A DNA stretch of 64,000 nt, from assembly GCA_963669155.1 (NCBI GenBank), contig OZ022587.1, forward strand, positions 21,441,426 to 21,505,425, written 5' to 3'. Shown here piece after piece: positions 10,936-22,014 of the stretch; the first letter of the stretch is position 1; each line of letters opens with the position of its first letter. The position numbers and the translations under genes are program-made. The notes beneath the pieces are model-generated. The model worked only from the letters and a program-made list of their open reading frames with translations. It searched no databases and was not told the DNA's origin. This stretch comes from Arbacia lixula. Lineage: Eukaryota; Echinodermata; Echinoidea; Arbacioida; Arbaciidae.

Positions 10936-11132
10936 ATTAATAATTAATGATTTAATCACAATTTCTCAAAATGCTTGGGCCAAACATTTTGAGGATCTGT
11001 GATTTAATCACTAATTACTCCAAATGTGGGTCATTAAAGGGCAAATAACTTTCAGCAAGTTTCTAAAATGAACAATATAGGAATTTAAGACCATTGGCTG
11101 TTTGTCTTTCCAGTTCAGTATATTGCCTTTAA
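10936..11132. mobile_element. Truncated second copy of the 6.0-6.4 kb fold-back element
   Basis: Shares the loop phrase AACATTTTGAGGAT, the TTACTCCAAATGTGG phrase, AATAACTTTCAGCAAG, and the terminal AGTATATTGCCTTTAA with the right half of the element at 6028-6401. The left arm is missing. Confidence 0.75.
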
Positions 11133-11363
11133 GCTCATCCAAAGAATGAATGTACCTTGTATTGAATTTACTTTGTTTTAAGTGTAATTTGTTCATTGCA
11201 CTGTTCCGTAATGTTTTTTGTTTGTGATATGTGAAATATGAATGCACTAAACTGAACTGAAGTGAACTCCATATGTTTGAGACACAATACGGGTCTCTAG
11301 AAGTGATATGTCTTAATTCTGCAAAAAAGTGGGACAATGTAGCATAAAAACGTAATCTCCTTT

Positions 11364-11711
11364 TTGGCTGATGCAGAGATTATATCTATAATCGTCCAAT
11401 CTACCACATTCCTTTACCACCCCTTACTCACCATACATTGCTCTTACAGAATCATCCAAGTGAACACGTCAAAGGGAAGAAAACAAAAGATTAGCAATCC
11501 TACCGATGTCTCACCACGTGAAAGTTCATTGACTCGATCTAGGTATTCCCCACGCGCTGAAGAGGTGGGATGTTCGGCAGTGCGTCACCGCATTCCGAGC
11601 GCTGCCGCATCAGACGAAACACAGAGAATGAGCGCTATGGTCCGCTCGCTCGCGCGCAGCTGTCATATTTATTGCGAATTAATTTTGATGGACATGAGTG
11701 ATGAAGCGTGA
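11364..11711. promoter_or_regulatory. CpG-rich block, possible conserved regulatory element
   Basis: From about 11,500 to 11,710 the sequence is CpG-rich and free of repeats, in sharp contrast to its AT-rich surroundings. It holds a CACGTG E-box at 11,515-11,520, a GCTCGCTCGCGCGCAGCTG stretch, and a homeodomain-like GCGAATTAATTTTGATGG near 11,676-11,693. A 115-codon + strand ORF spans it but shows no domain. An enhancer or unannotated promoter is inferred from composition only. Confidence 0.3.
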
Positions 11712-11819
11712 AGTCTTTGTTTTGGGTAGAGAGCGTGTTTTGGTGGGTGTTTTTTTTTTGCAATGTGATGAATAATCTTTGATGTGAGCTATGTGTTCTC
11801 TTGAGATATCTCGGGAGGA

Positions 11820-12024
11820 TCTTGCCTGGATGTGAGAGAAGTAGAGAGGAGTGAAATATTGGGAGGGAGGGCAGAGGGAAAGTTGAGAGATTTTGAGAAA
11901 GAGAGGTGCATAGAAAGAAGGACATAGACACAGAAATTAGAGAGAGATAGTGAGAGAGAAAGAAAGGGTGGGTGAAGAGAGATAGAGGGGTGAGCCAAGG
12001 AACAGAGTGAGACTGATAGAAAAT

Positions 12025-12060
<36 letters not shown>

Positions 12061-12062
12061 AG
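11820..12062 (+). repeat. Purine-rich (GA)n tract ending in poly-G
   Basis: GA-rich DNA with a pure (GA)n core near 12,026-12,050 followed by about ten G. Opposite-strand Ser/Leu ORFs are artefacts. Confidence 0.95.
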
Positions 12063-12237
12063 AGAAAGACAACATGGAAAAGAAAGCTTTACATGTAAAA
12101 CGTTTGCTTGTTCCTCTGCAAACTTGCAGCAATCTACTTAAGATGGAAATCAATCTGTCTATTCTTTATGTATATTTCTGTCCATTCACAGCATTTGCTA
12201 CCTCTTCAGCAAAACATTGTCACTCATTTTGGAATGG

Positions 12238-12311
12238 CTTAAGAGATTACCTGTTCCCTCTCTATGGAACAGCTCATTTTTTGAACAGCTTAAGAGATTA
12301 CCTGTTCCCTC
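12238..12311 (+). repeat. Tandem duplication, 51-bp step
   Basis: CTTAAGAGATTACCTGTTCC occurs at 12,238 and again at 12,289, giving a 51-bp period with the second copy truncated. Confidence 0.85.
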
Positions 12312-12319
12312 CCCCTGTT

Positions 12320-14150
12320 TATTAGGAAAGCTGTAACTGTTGTCTTGCCCCAATCTGTTTTCGTCAAAATTCTTCTGGAAATACTTCTCACCCTTTTGTA
12401 CAAAACTAAACAGTTTGAAACAACCCCGTTTTCACACAACACTTACTAACTCCAATTCTAGTGCCAAATCCAGCACTAATATCATTCCCAGTACTACAGT
12501 TTACACTGCACTGATATTTCAAGCCATATTATATTCAGATTAAACCATGATGTTTGTGTATGTCTGTTTGTAGGAGAACTGTCCATCTATTCATCAATCT
12601 GTCTGTCTGTCCGTCTGTTCAAGACATATCTACCATACGATAAATGTTTACGGTACTTATGCCTCTATCATGTTTGTCTACATAGCTTAGGTTTGAATTA
12701 CTTCTTAAATACATTGTTGCAAATCAAAGTCATTTATAAAGTTATTTCCTTATTTGATTATATATGTTCAAGAGTATTTGAAATGTATGGAAAAGAACCA
12801 AATAATATATGTGGAATAGTTCAAAGTATTAAAAACAACACTTAATTTTACTTGAACTGAAAATCCCCTATTTTCATGCGTTTCAGTAGTCAACTGATGC
12901 AAGAATGCAATGCAGCGGCAATCAATGGGTTGATAAGCACAATATGTACCATTGAGCACTGCATTGTAACACAATTGACCCACACAAGTGCACACAAGAA
13001 GTTTAAGTAACCATGATATCAACAAACCCGCAAATTTTGAATTTTGAGATGTAGTGTTTCATGAGTTCCTTCCTATTTGCATTGTTTTCCTCCGATAAAC
13101 AGAAGAGTTTGATGTGAAGAAAAGGATGTTCATGAGTTTCCTCATATCTCCATTGTTTTGCTTCGATAGAATATTATAAAATGAAGATAAGAAAGATGTT
13201 ATTTCCTTTCTTTTCTTCTCTCCTCGCTTAGTTAACTTCCACTTCCTCTTCACCCTCCCTGCCCTCATTTCCTCTCATCTCATCTTCTTGGTCTCTGAAC
13301 ATCTCCGCTGATCCCAGCTCTGATCTTGCCGCATCTCCTAAGCCTGGCTACCATAACTGAAAAGTTCACCTCAACCAGAAACCTGTGTCGGCAAATTACC
13401 GCTAATCACATTTTTACACACACTCGACCCCGTAATACGCAGCACAATTACTCCCCTCTATATAGCCAAGCATATTGGGTTCACATGTACTCTATGTACA
13501 TGCCATCCCCTCCCAGCCCATGGTAGATTTCACCCCTACGAAATCTACCAGGTTGTAGATTGCGTCGGGTATTCCAAAAATGATTTGTCCATTTACCAAT
13601 CAATATTCAACACAGTGGCCTAGTATTACCCTAACGTTCAATCGATAGACCCATGTAGGTCCAACAATATTTCAAAGGGTGTTGTTTTGATTGGTGTTTG
13701 CCGACTTGCCTCTAAGCATATGGTTTGTGAGTGTGTGTGTTTGCCTGACCCCGAACCAGCTTCAGCTTCTACCTGACCAACTTTCACTTTCTAAAGTGAA
13801 TTTATGTTGGGAAATACTATAAAAAAAATGGTCATTTGAGTTGTAATCAAACTGAGCAATGGTCAATATAAGGTGACCTAGTGTATAACACTGTATTGAT
13901 GTTTTATTTATGTTTTATTAAAATTGATGTCTAATTGGATTTGGGTATTTTTGGCAAACATGTAGTGATATAAACAAAAAATGCATTTTAAATGAAGAAA
14001 AAGGAATGCATAGGATGACATGCATATTTACCAGTGAATATTATGACTATTACCCTGTGTCAATAAAAAATTATATAAGAACCTACTATGGAAATGGACC
14101 TGCACAAGAAAAAACAGGTATCCCCAGTGGTATAGCTTTAGACATCAATA
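12320..14150. other. AT-rich DNA without a recognised gene
   Basis: No exon is supported. One small perfect hairpin lies at 13,522-13,549: GGTAGATTTC pairs with GAAATCTACC across an 8-nt loop. A weakly CpG-containing part around 13,380-13,450 has no further signal. Confidence 0.45.
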
Positions 14151-14153
14151 TAC

Positions 14154-14596
14154 TGTGAAACCTGTATATAAAGGCCATTCAAGGGTGACAGGAAATGCAG
14201 TCTTATATATATGATATATGATATGATATGGTTTTACTAACAACAACAACAACAACAACAACAATATTATGAGCATTGTACAACAATATCAATATTTAAC
14301 AAATATAAAAGAAGAATTATCGTAGATATTTTTGTATAGATGCACTTAAACAATCATGTATAGGTGTTGCTAACGCCTATAAGGACCAAAGAAAAAAGCA
14401 CAAGTGCTAGTCGAGTCTGGCCCTCATAGTAAACATATTTGGCAAGATATCATTTCCTACATCTATATTGATTAGATTGTCAAAACTCTTTATACAAAAG
14501 GTAATATAAAAAAAGTGATATATGGATGTGTGTATACTATCTCTACAATAATATACAATGTAAGCAGGTGGCCTTTATGGCCAGGTTGTTTCACTA
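14154..14596. mobile_element. Diverged miniature inverted-repeat element
   Basis: The left edge (TGTGAAACCTGTATATAAAG, then GCC) is partly complementary to the right edge (GGCCTTTATGGCCAGGTTG, then TTTCACTAG): both contain GTGAAAC and ATAAAGGCC in opposite orientation. It holds a (CAA)n run near 14,240-14,263 and no coding region. Related text continues to about 14,670, so the right boundary is uncertain. Confidence 0.45.
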
Positions 14597-14664
14597 GTTT
14601 CAATGAAAAAGTAATTTTATGATGGAAACAAAACATGCGGTCTTGAAAGGTAGGTGGTCTTTCT

Positions 14665-14808
14665 ATACATAAAAGCTTGCGATCAATTGCAAATTTGAAA
14701 GACCAATTCTGATTGGTTGCTGGTCAGTCTGTTGACCAAAAAGCGCATGCAACAATGATGTTGATTGGCCATTGCCATTTTGCTATTGATTGCAAACCTT
14801 TATGTTAC
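14665..14808. mobile_element. Short palindromic MITE
   Basis: ACATAAAAGCTTGCGATCAA at the left pairs with TTGATTGCAAACCTTTATGT at the right, with a few mismatches. The interior carries two CCAAT-like ATTGG motifs. It lies directly against the next fold-back element. Confidence 0.65.
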
Positions 14809-14813
14809 AGGGC

Positions 14814-14977
14814 CCTGGGGGTGTTTCACCAAGCTGGTCGTAAATTACGAACGACTGGTGATCCCTTCTTGTGCTGAATAAGATACCACACTTTGTTAAT
14901 TGAGAATCTGATTTAGCACAAGAAGGGACAACCAGTTGTTCGTAACTTACAAACAGTGTGGTGAAACACCCCCCAGG
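14814..14977. mobile_element. Fold-back MITE, copy 1
   Basis: CCTGGGGGTGTTTCACCA at the left is matched by TGGTGAAACACCCCCCAGG at the right, and complementarity continues for roughly 65-70 bp per arm, including GTTCGTAA/TTACGAAC and CCCTTCTTGTGCT/AGCACAAGAAGGG. There is a short central loop. A second copy lies at 46,196-46,388. Confidence 0.9.
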
Positions 14978-15121
14978 TCACTAATGCAGGATACAATGTC
15001 ATACTACATACACTGGGTAAAACAAATTTTTGCTATGAAGAAGAGCAGATAAAGAAGTGTTTTTAATGAGTGATAAATGAAATTAATGATCATTTTCTAT
15101 GTCTTCTTGTTTATTTTCCAG

Positions 15122-15145
15122 GAGGTCTCAAAGCAAGAGAAGCAG
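15122..15145 (+). other. Candidate 24-nt microexon
   Basis: A pyrimidine-rich stretch ending TTGTTTATTTTCCAG (AG at 15,120-15,121) is followed by 24 nt, then the consensus donor CAG|GTAAGAA at 15,146. The 24 nt are divisible by three and open, reading EVSKQEKQ in frame 0. Both splice signals are close to consensus and the tract upstream is strongly biased. No neighbouring exon was found, so it could be a microexon of a large flanking gene, part of a non-coding transcript, or chance. Confidence 0.35.
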
Positions 15146-15149
15146 GTAA

Positions 15150-17535
15150 GAACATTGACTTCTTTGTGTTTTGTTTCTGCATTTTTGTTCAAGTTATACA
15201 CACAAATCCCATAGAGCAGCAGGGTACCCCGTAGAGGAGGAGTTAAGGAACTCTCTCAGAGGGAAAGAGAAAAAGAGAAAAATCATCTCTCCTCTTTTCC
15301 TTCTTTCTTTTCCTTTCACACCACCCCATAATTGGGTCATTCATACAAAAGAATATAACCACATGGTGTAAACGAGAATGTATCTGTTTTCTAAATAGTA
15401 TTTCTTAGTGCACTCTCACCATGGAAACATTTAAAGAACATTTAATTATCTCTTCATTTGTTCTAATTGCTAAAGAATGCCTTATGTACATGTATCGCCT
15501 GAACAGAATCAATTTTTAATTATAACTTTACAGACATTCTTAATATCAATTGAAATATGATTTATACTGTTCTGTCACATAATATCATTCATAATTGATA
15601 CTCTCTTCAATTTGTGAAATATGTGTGTCCTCCATATTTTGTGACTGTTCTAGATAGTGCTAGAAAGTGTGATCATAACATGCATGTCATATGTTCGGAA
15701 TAATGACATATATGGAAATGCATGTTATAGATGTTAATGTGTGATATTTGTGAAATTACAGGTAATAATGTGGATTTGTATGTCTGTTACACGACATTGA
15801 CAAATCACTTTCTGGAAGATACTACAACAACAGTAATGAATTCATGGTATCGTAATAATCAATGCTGGCGACGAAACTCATTGAGGTACATTGTACATGT
15901 CAAATCTCTATCATTGCAATTCACACTCAATAATTGTGATGGAGACTGCCAAGGAACTCTGGCTATTGTAGTCATTGCCATGGTATTAAAAATAAATTAC
16001 AATACACATTGGCCCCAGTGACAGTTCCCAAGCCTGTCCTACTATCCCCTTTAGAGGGCACTAGACTACTTATTTGAGCATCACCTTTGGCCAGTACGTG
16101 AACCTCATTGAACTCTCTTCAATGTTCTAATCATTATCCACAATCATTTTCATTAGTTGGTTTCCTTTGACATTATTCATATAATATATGTGTATGTATA
16201 TCATTATTTTTATCAGTATTATTATTACTATTAATAGCTGATCATACCACTCCGTTTCCATGAGGTTTTATGGACTTAAAATAAATTCAAACAACTTCAA
16301 ACTTTAGTCGATTGCTTACTTTCACAGTCACCTAGATTACAGATGCACACCACAACGCCCAGTTGAATGTTCACTAGTTTATTAACATGTCATCATATTC
16401 TTATTTTGTCCATTCTTCCCAAATGAAATACATCAGCACATTGGACACTCAGTTTCAACCAAACAAATTTTTAGAACTAACGTTTAAAGATTGGCTGCTA
16501 AACACACATAATTTTGTAACTACCCTAGCAACATGCAGTGACGAGTGCACAATAGTATTTACGCCAAAAATAGCCAAATAAGTGCTGAAAATGTTGTGTT
16601 CACCAAAGTTGTGAGATTCCCCTTCCTCAGTATTTATTTCAGCTTTTGTCCCATGTCCCTGTTTGATAAAAGAGGCCCCTGCGTGTGTGTGTTCACCTGC
16701 CCGCATCAATACCCAGTCCCACATACTTCTACAGATGTAATGGAGACCGGGCGGGTTTGTTGTCTCTTATCCTAGCCCGGGGAAGTTTCTCATAGGAGAT
16801 GCGATCACCGCGACGCTCACGGAGAGAGACGGAGGAAAAGGAGACCGCGATGGAGGAGAGGGAAAGGCTTTTGAAGATGGTTTTGTTACTCTAGATAAAA
16901 TACTAGCAAATGAGAGACACAGGGTAAAACCTAATAGTCGAATTAGCCGATGGGGTGTTTGTGTTGTACAGAGTTGTGCTGAAACTTTGAAAGAGGGGGG
17001 AGGTAGGGGGTAAGGTTTGCCACAAGGATGTACCGTGCATGTTGTGTACGAGGGAGCCTCTCTCGTTCCTTTCTCTTTCTTCCCTTCTTGTTCTTGAAGA
17101 AGGGAGTTGAAAGCATTATGAAGTGAAACTGAAGGATATTTCTGTTCCGAACAAATGTTTAGATAACCCATTATTAGATCAAAGATTGGCCAACTGTTTG
17201 CGGACAATAATGTGTTTGAGTTTGGATTGGGGAAGGAGCCCTCATGTGTTATCATGTGTACTTGTGAGGTGATTTCAGCTATAAATATACATATAAACAA
17301 ATAAAGGAGGAAAAACTAAAGCACTTGAACTGCAACAAATCATTTGTACTTCCTAGTGCCTTATTTTGTAATCAATATTACTCTGTATGTCCGTGAGTCT
17401 AATAGAGTTGAAAACAACCTTAAGCAAATCATAATATGTAATTCTATTGTAGTATTGAATGAGAAAGACAAGAGTTACTATTTGCTTTATGTCAATTTTC
17501 ATTCAAATGATTGAACTCCTTCAGAAGTTCAGCCC
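15150..17535. other. Non-coding stretch with a CpG-containing patch
   Basis: No exon is supported. Around 16,740-16,880 the DNA becomes GC-richer (CCCGGGGAAG, GATCACCGCGACGCTCACGG) beside purine-rich repeat, which might mark a regulatory region. The rest is AT-rich. Confidence 0.4.
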
Positions 17536-17539
17536 CTGA

Positions 17540-17810
17540 TCCTACACATGTTCCAGTATCTGCTTCAGCTCAATCTGTGGCTCAAAAATGACATTCATGC
17601 TCTTTAAATGCTGATAAATCATGTCACATCTAAACCCATAATTGGCGCTATAAAGCCCATTATATGTTGACCAGCATCCTGTGGGGATTATATTAGGATT
17701 CTTAAGTCGGCAATATCCCAATCGCATTCTCCCGAAGCCCTCCAATTTGAAAATATATAACTGCTCTTTTATTATTGGGCTTTTCACTGGCAAATGGTGC
17801 ACAGGGGGGA
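17540..17810. promoter_or_regulatory. Putative conserved non-coding element
   Basis: About 260 bp of balanced, repeat-free sequence open on one strand for 86 codons, but without a recognisable protein. It contains ATAATTGG at 17,638-17,645, a GGCGCTATAAAGCCC stretch next to it, and ATTATTGGGCTTTT near 17,771. Low repeat content and homeodomain-type cores resemble developmental enhancers. Conservation itself was not tested. Confidence 0.3.
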
Positions 17811-17979
17811 GTTTTAGAAATGAGATAAAAAGAGTGTTCTTGATGGTTTTCCGTTTTCGGTTCTTTTTTGAGAAGTCTTAGCAGTGGGCCTGGAATGTAT
17901 TTTGTTAATCATCAGGAGAGTAAACAGCCACTCCCATGTAGCTTAATGATTCTCATGCTCTCACAAGGAAATGAATAAA

Positions 17980-18230
17980 ACATGCAAACCATGCTATGTA
18001 GAGTAGATTGAAATAGAGGAAAATGTTAACACAAATACATCATGCTAAAATCATGTATATACAATTTTTCACTGAGAAAAATGTTAGCACAAATACATCA
18101 TGAAGTCACTAACTGGAAATGATTCAAACATACAAACTATGCTATGTAGAGTAGTTACCGTTCATTGGAATGTGCACCTCTTAAATCTCTAAAACACAAA
18201 TACATCATGAAGTCACAAACTGGCAGTCAT
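17980..18230 (+). repeat. Short interspersed direct repeats
   Basis: ACACAAATACATCATG (or AGCACAAATACATCATG) occurs three times, twice followed by AAGTCAC.AACTGG. ACTATGCTATGTAGAGTAG or its variant occurs twice. This is a small scrambled local duplication. Confidence 0.65.
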
Positions 18231-18839
18231 TACAAAAGGTCAAAAGAGGCTTGTGTAACAAATACACATATTGTATATTGAAAGCTTTCTTAACTTTCTC
18301 ATTACCATTGGGTGTGTAGATGTGTAGTAAGCCCATGTACTGAGTGGGTGAAAGGAATAATCAATCCTTGAATAGATTGATTCATACAGACTTGACCTGG
18401 GCTTTAACCCTGTCAGTGCCAGATGGAATGCTGTTCAATGGGATTTGTGTGCATTATTGGTAACAAAACACAGCTGGCACAAGAAGAGCTAACGACCACG
18501 AGACTGCCATCGCTCAGACCACCACACAGCTTTCTTCTTATATCGTAAAACATCATGATCATAGATGAACCATCGACCATCTTTGTGTCACGTTCAAGTT
18601 CCTGCATCAGTATAGATACACATAAGCCCATCAAGCAGCATCTTGTCTGGAATGGAGGGAGTTAAGGTGTGAGAAAAAGGTATACAACTGTGTCTGTTTT
18701 CACAAATGTGAACGCAGCATCAGTGGTGCAACAGTAGGCAAGTATTTAATGAGGAAATCACCCCAGCGGGAGCTCGGATTTTTGCATGGAGCCTACAGTG
18801 TTTACATTGTGCCAAATTGCACCCATTAGGTATCATTTT

Positions 18840-19260
18840 GTTGCTTATTTCCTTTTTTTCTTATTCCTTCTCAATGACTTCTTCTTCTTTTTCTTCTCCA
18901 CCATTGTTCTTCTTTTCTTCCTTTCTTTTCTGTCTTCATCTTTCTTCTTTCTTCTTCTTGTACTTCAAATTTTATTTCCATTTCCTCTCATTCTTATTGT
19001 TTGGTTCTTCACACTCTTCTTGCTCTTTGTCTCTCCTTATTTCTTTATCGGTCTACAGCTGCTTCTTTTACTACGTCTTCATCTTTTTGCTGAATCCTTT
19101 CTTTTCTTCTTCTTGTTCTTCTTGTTCTTCTCCTCCTTCTTCTGCATATTTCCCATACTTTCTTCTTCTTCTGCTTTGTCTGATTTTTAATTGCCTTTCC
19201 TTTCTTCACCTCCTCTGTCACACTGCCTTCATTCTCTTCCCCCTCCTTCTCTTCTTTATG
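18840..19260 (+). repeat. Polypyrimidine (CTT/TTC-rich) tract
   Basis: Imperfect TTC/CTT-rich DNA generating Phe/Leu/Ser ORFs of up to 181 codons in two frames. Such parallel opening in several frames shows composition, not coding. Confidence 0.9.
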
Positions 19261-19799
19261 TATGCTGTGTCTGTTCTGTCTGCCTTTTTGTCAATACATC
19301 TTTTTATTTTAATATCACATTGGAACCATGATCAGATACCATGCCACTTGTGTCGAAGTTGATTAAACAACTTTTAAAAACAATGTTGGCTCTCACCTTG
19401 CTGTCGTATGTGTTTCACATCACCTGGTGTTGCAATAACTCCACTTGCTTCTGCTAAATGTCACACCCAAGGTTGGGGCGAATTAACAAGGATTAGATAG
19501 AGACGACTTTAAGTAGATAGAGATGACTTGATGATCTATGTGCTGTCTCAGAAGAACAGGAAGTCACTTTGTCATAGGGAGCTGCATTCATAAGGAGTAA
19601 TTACAGCTTTCCTCAGACTGTGTGTTCACCTTTTAGCTAATTAATAGGTGACATGAACCAGAAGAGAAGAAGGTTTTGGATGTTAGTTAGCATTCCTTCC
19701 TATTCATTTGTATGCATTTTGATATTGCTATTGTTTTACTTTCTCCACGGTTTCATTGTACAATGATCGATCGTCTACTCTTTGCAGATGTCTTGTTCT

Positions 19800-20400
19800 T
19801 TGACCCCTTCTCACCCGCTTCTCTTTCACTCTCTCTTATTCACTCTCTCCTCCCTTCCTCCACACTCTCTATCATGCATCTTTGTATCTTGCTTTCTTTC
19901 CAACTTATTCCTAATCTTCCTCCCTCTCTTCCCCCCCCCCCTTCCTCTCTCGCCCTATCTCTCTCGTCGTATCTCTCTCTCCCTCTTTCGTGGGTTCTCT
20001 CTTTCTCACTCTCTCTATCCCTCTCTATCCTTCTCTCTCTCTCCTGCTTTCTTTCTCTCTCTTTCACATTGTCTCTTCCTTGTCCTCCCTGTCTATCTCT
20101 TCTTCCTCTCTTTCTCCCCTTCTTTATCTCTTCTCTCTTACCATCCCTTCTTCTCCATCCTTACACCATCTGTTCTTCTCCCTCTCTCTCCCTCATCTAC
20201 TACCCATCTCCCCCTCTCTTCCTCTCTCTTTCACATTGTCTCTCCCTCGTCCTCCCTATCTCTCCTTGCTCTCTTTCTCCCCCTCTTTATCTCTTTCTTC
20301 TCTCACCATCCCTTCCTCTCCATCCTTTCACCATCTCTTCTTCTCCCTCTCTCTCCCCCATCTGTCTCTCTTTGTCCACTCACACATATCCCCCACCTCT
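19800..20400 (+). repeat. Long imperfect (CT)n tract with internal duplication
   Basis: About 600 bp of CTCT/CCCT-rich DNA. A phrase of TCACATTGTCTCTCCCTCGTC type recurs near 20,065 and 20,230, with following Cs and CCATC phrases also duplicated, so a unit of roughly 165 bp was duplicated inside the tract. ORFs of 155-260 codons here are low-complexity artefacts. Confidence 0.85.
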
Positions 20401-20409
20401 ATGCTTGAT

Positions 20410-21390
20410 GGGTGGCCTCCAACTTATCACCAAAATTACTCCACCACTTATTGCTAATGACAGGGTGAAGCCTGTCACAGCTTTTGTCCTTTAAACGAGG
20501 ACCAAAACATGTCTACACACCTTACTATTCCCCACTTACCTCACTACAATAGAACAGATCACAAACATCATAATTCACACCTCCATCTCCACATAGTCTC
20601 AAGGACAGCGTGCAATTTGAAAGGAAGATCCCTTCTGAGGTGTTGTGATGTCATGATGTTGTCTGACTCTGTGCAGTTCACTGAACCATAGTTGTCTCAC
20701 TTCGGTACCCAGAATGAGGTATTATGCAGATATTGTTACAGAAACCTATTTTGAAGACTTTTACAGGCATTTGTGTCATTCAGCACCTGATAAATCTTAA
20801 TACTTTTTGTACACATAATGATAAAGGTATTGATCAACATGACTCAATGTGAGATCTCAAAACTGGGTTAAGAATGTTTAAGACTACGATAAATATGTAG
20901 GCTTGGTTCCAGGCTGTTGAGTATTTTCTAATCTAAAACCCTACAATAACCAGGTCTGATTGCAGTAGACTAACCACTCCCTACTTCTTCTCTAGCTCTC
21001 CTGAGAATGATGGATGCATGTGGAGAAGAGGAAATTAGTCTTGTCACGACTAGACTCCAATGTAGACTTGTGGTGGTTTGGATTTGAAATATTCAATAGC
21101 AAAATCATTGATCATGTAATGTCCCTCTCGGCAGCAATGTGTTGGAGAGGTAGATGTCAGTATAGGGAAACTATTCTTAGTCATAAGACACATGATTTGG
21201 GTGGGACAAGGAAAAAAAAGGCTTTCTCTAACCGCAACTTTTAACACTGATAGAAACATAGGCTTCTACAATGTTGCACCATTTTATTTCATTGCGTAGT
21301 TAGAATTGCAAGCATCATTTAGAAATCTTTGTTCTGATCAGAAAAAAAACATTTTTTTATTACACTAATTGTGACTATGTCATATGGTGA
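20410..21390. other. No gene recognised
   Basis: AT-rich DNA with scattered short ORFs and no splice-bounded open stretch of note. A pyrimidine-rich acceptor-like site (TTCTTCTCTAG near 20,995) has no good donor downstream. Confidence 0.45.
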
Positions 21391-21394
21391 ATGC

Positions 21395-21630
21395 AGCTTT
21401 GCTCACACTGCCTCAACCTTATGGAACAATCTACCGGAATACATTCCATTGATAAATTTAAGATTGCGTTAAAGACGCACTCCTTTAACGTCTAATGTAT
21501 GCAGTTTTCTTTGAGACCCAGTACATCTTGTATTTTATTTTTCTTTCTCTGCGCACATGGGACATGTGTAATCACTATAATATTATGTGCTCTCTAAGAT
21601 TTGCTAATTATTATTATGATTAGCTGCAGC
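21395..21630 (+). pseudogene. 3' tail of a CR1/L2-like non-LTR retrotransposon
   Basis: The + strand reads STLWNNLPEYI from about 21,413, then after a frame change KFKIALKTHSFNV and a stop at 21,493. This matches the familiar C-terminal end of CR1/L2-clade reverse-transcriptase ORFs (LWN.LP, then FK..LK.HLF, then stop). About 110 bp of 3' UTR follows, ending in an ATT-rich tail near 21,610-21,625, as such LINEs do. It is a 5'-truncated, frameshifted dead copy. Family level is from recalled motif structure, not a search. Confidence 0.65.
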
Positions 21631-21759
21631 CCTCCATCGCCTCTTCCATCACATGATAATTTTAATCAAAGTGTCCTTGCAATGATAACATTACCACAAC
21701 CTACAGGGCTGTATCATGTCGATGTAAAATCGCTGAAAGCTCCAACTTTTTATACTGAA

Positions 21760-21965
21760 ACCTAACAATCTATCAGCTCGGGGATTTCAGCTGTCATCTT
21801 CTCATCAAGACCGCTTCCTAAATTTCTCAGGTATTGGTCCGCAGCTTGCTGTTGACCGGGAATACCCTTTTGCCACGAGCAGTTACGACATGCCATTAAT
21901 CTTGTTTTGATGACAATGTGATTTATGCCCCATGGGTAACGGATATATTTATACTGAGATGGCAT
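21760..21965. promoter_or_regulatory. Putative conserved element with Pbx/Hox/Meis-like sites
   Basis: About 200 bp of repeat-free, higher-complexity DNA. TTGATGACA at 21,907-21,915 fits a Pbx/Meis-type core, and TGATTTATG at 21,919-21,927 fits a Pbx-Hox composite core. CATTAATC lies just upstream. The 67-codon minus-strand ORF shows no domain. An enhancer role is inferred. Confidence 0.25.
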
Positions 21966-22014
21966 GCAGTGTTCAACCCCCTTTACATCAACGTGTTAAA
22001 GCAGCATTCACGTA

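Noticed and set aside
13522..13549. Hairpin as a miRNA precursor
   Set aside because: Stem of 10 bp with an 8-nt loop is far too short for a pre-miRNA.
19712..20494. 260-codon Ser/Leu/Pro-rich ORF, plus overlapping ORFs in other frames
   Set aside because: Three frames are open across the same CT-rich tract, which reflects composition; the internal duplication is a repeat feature.
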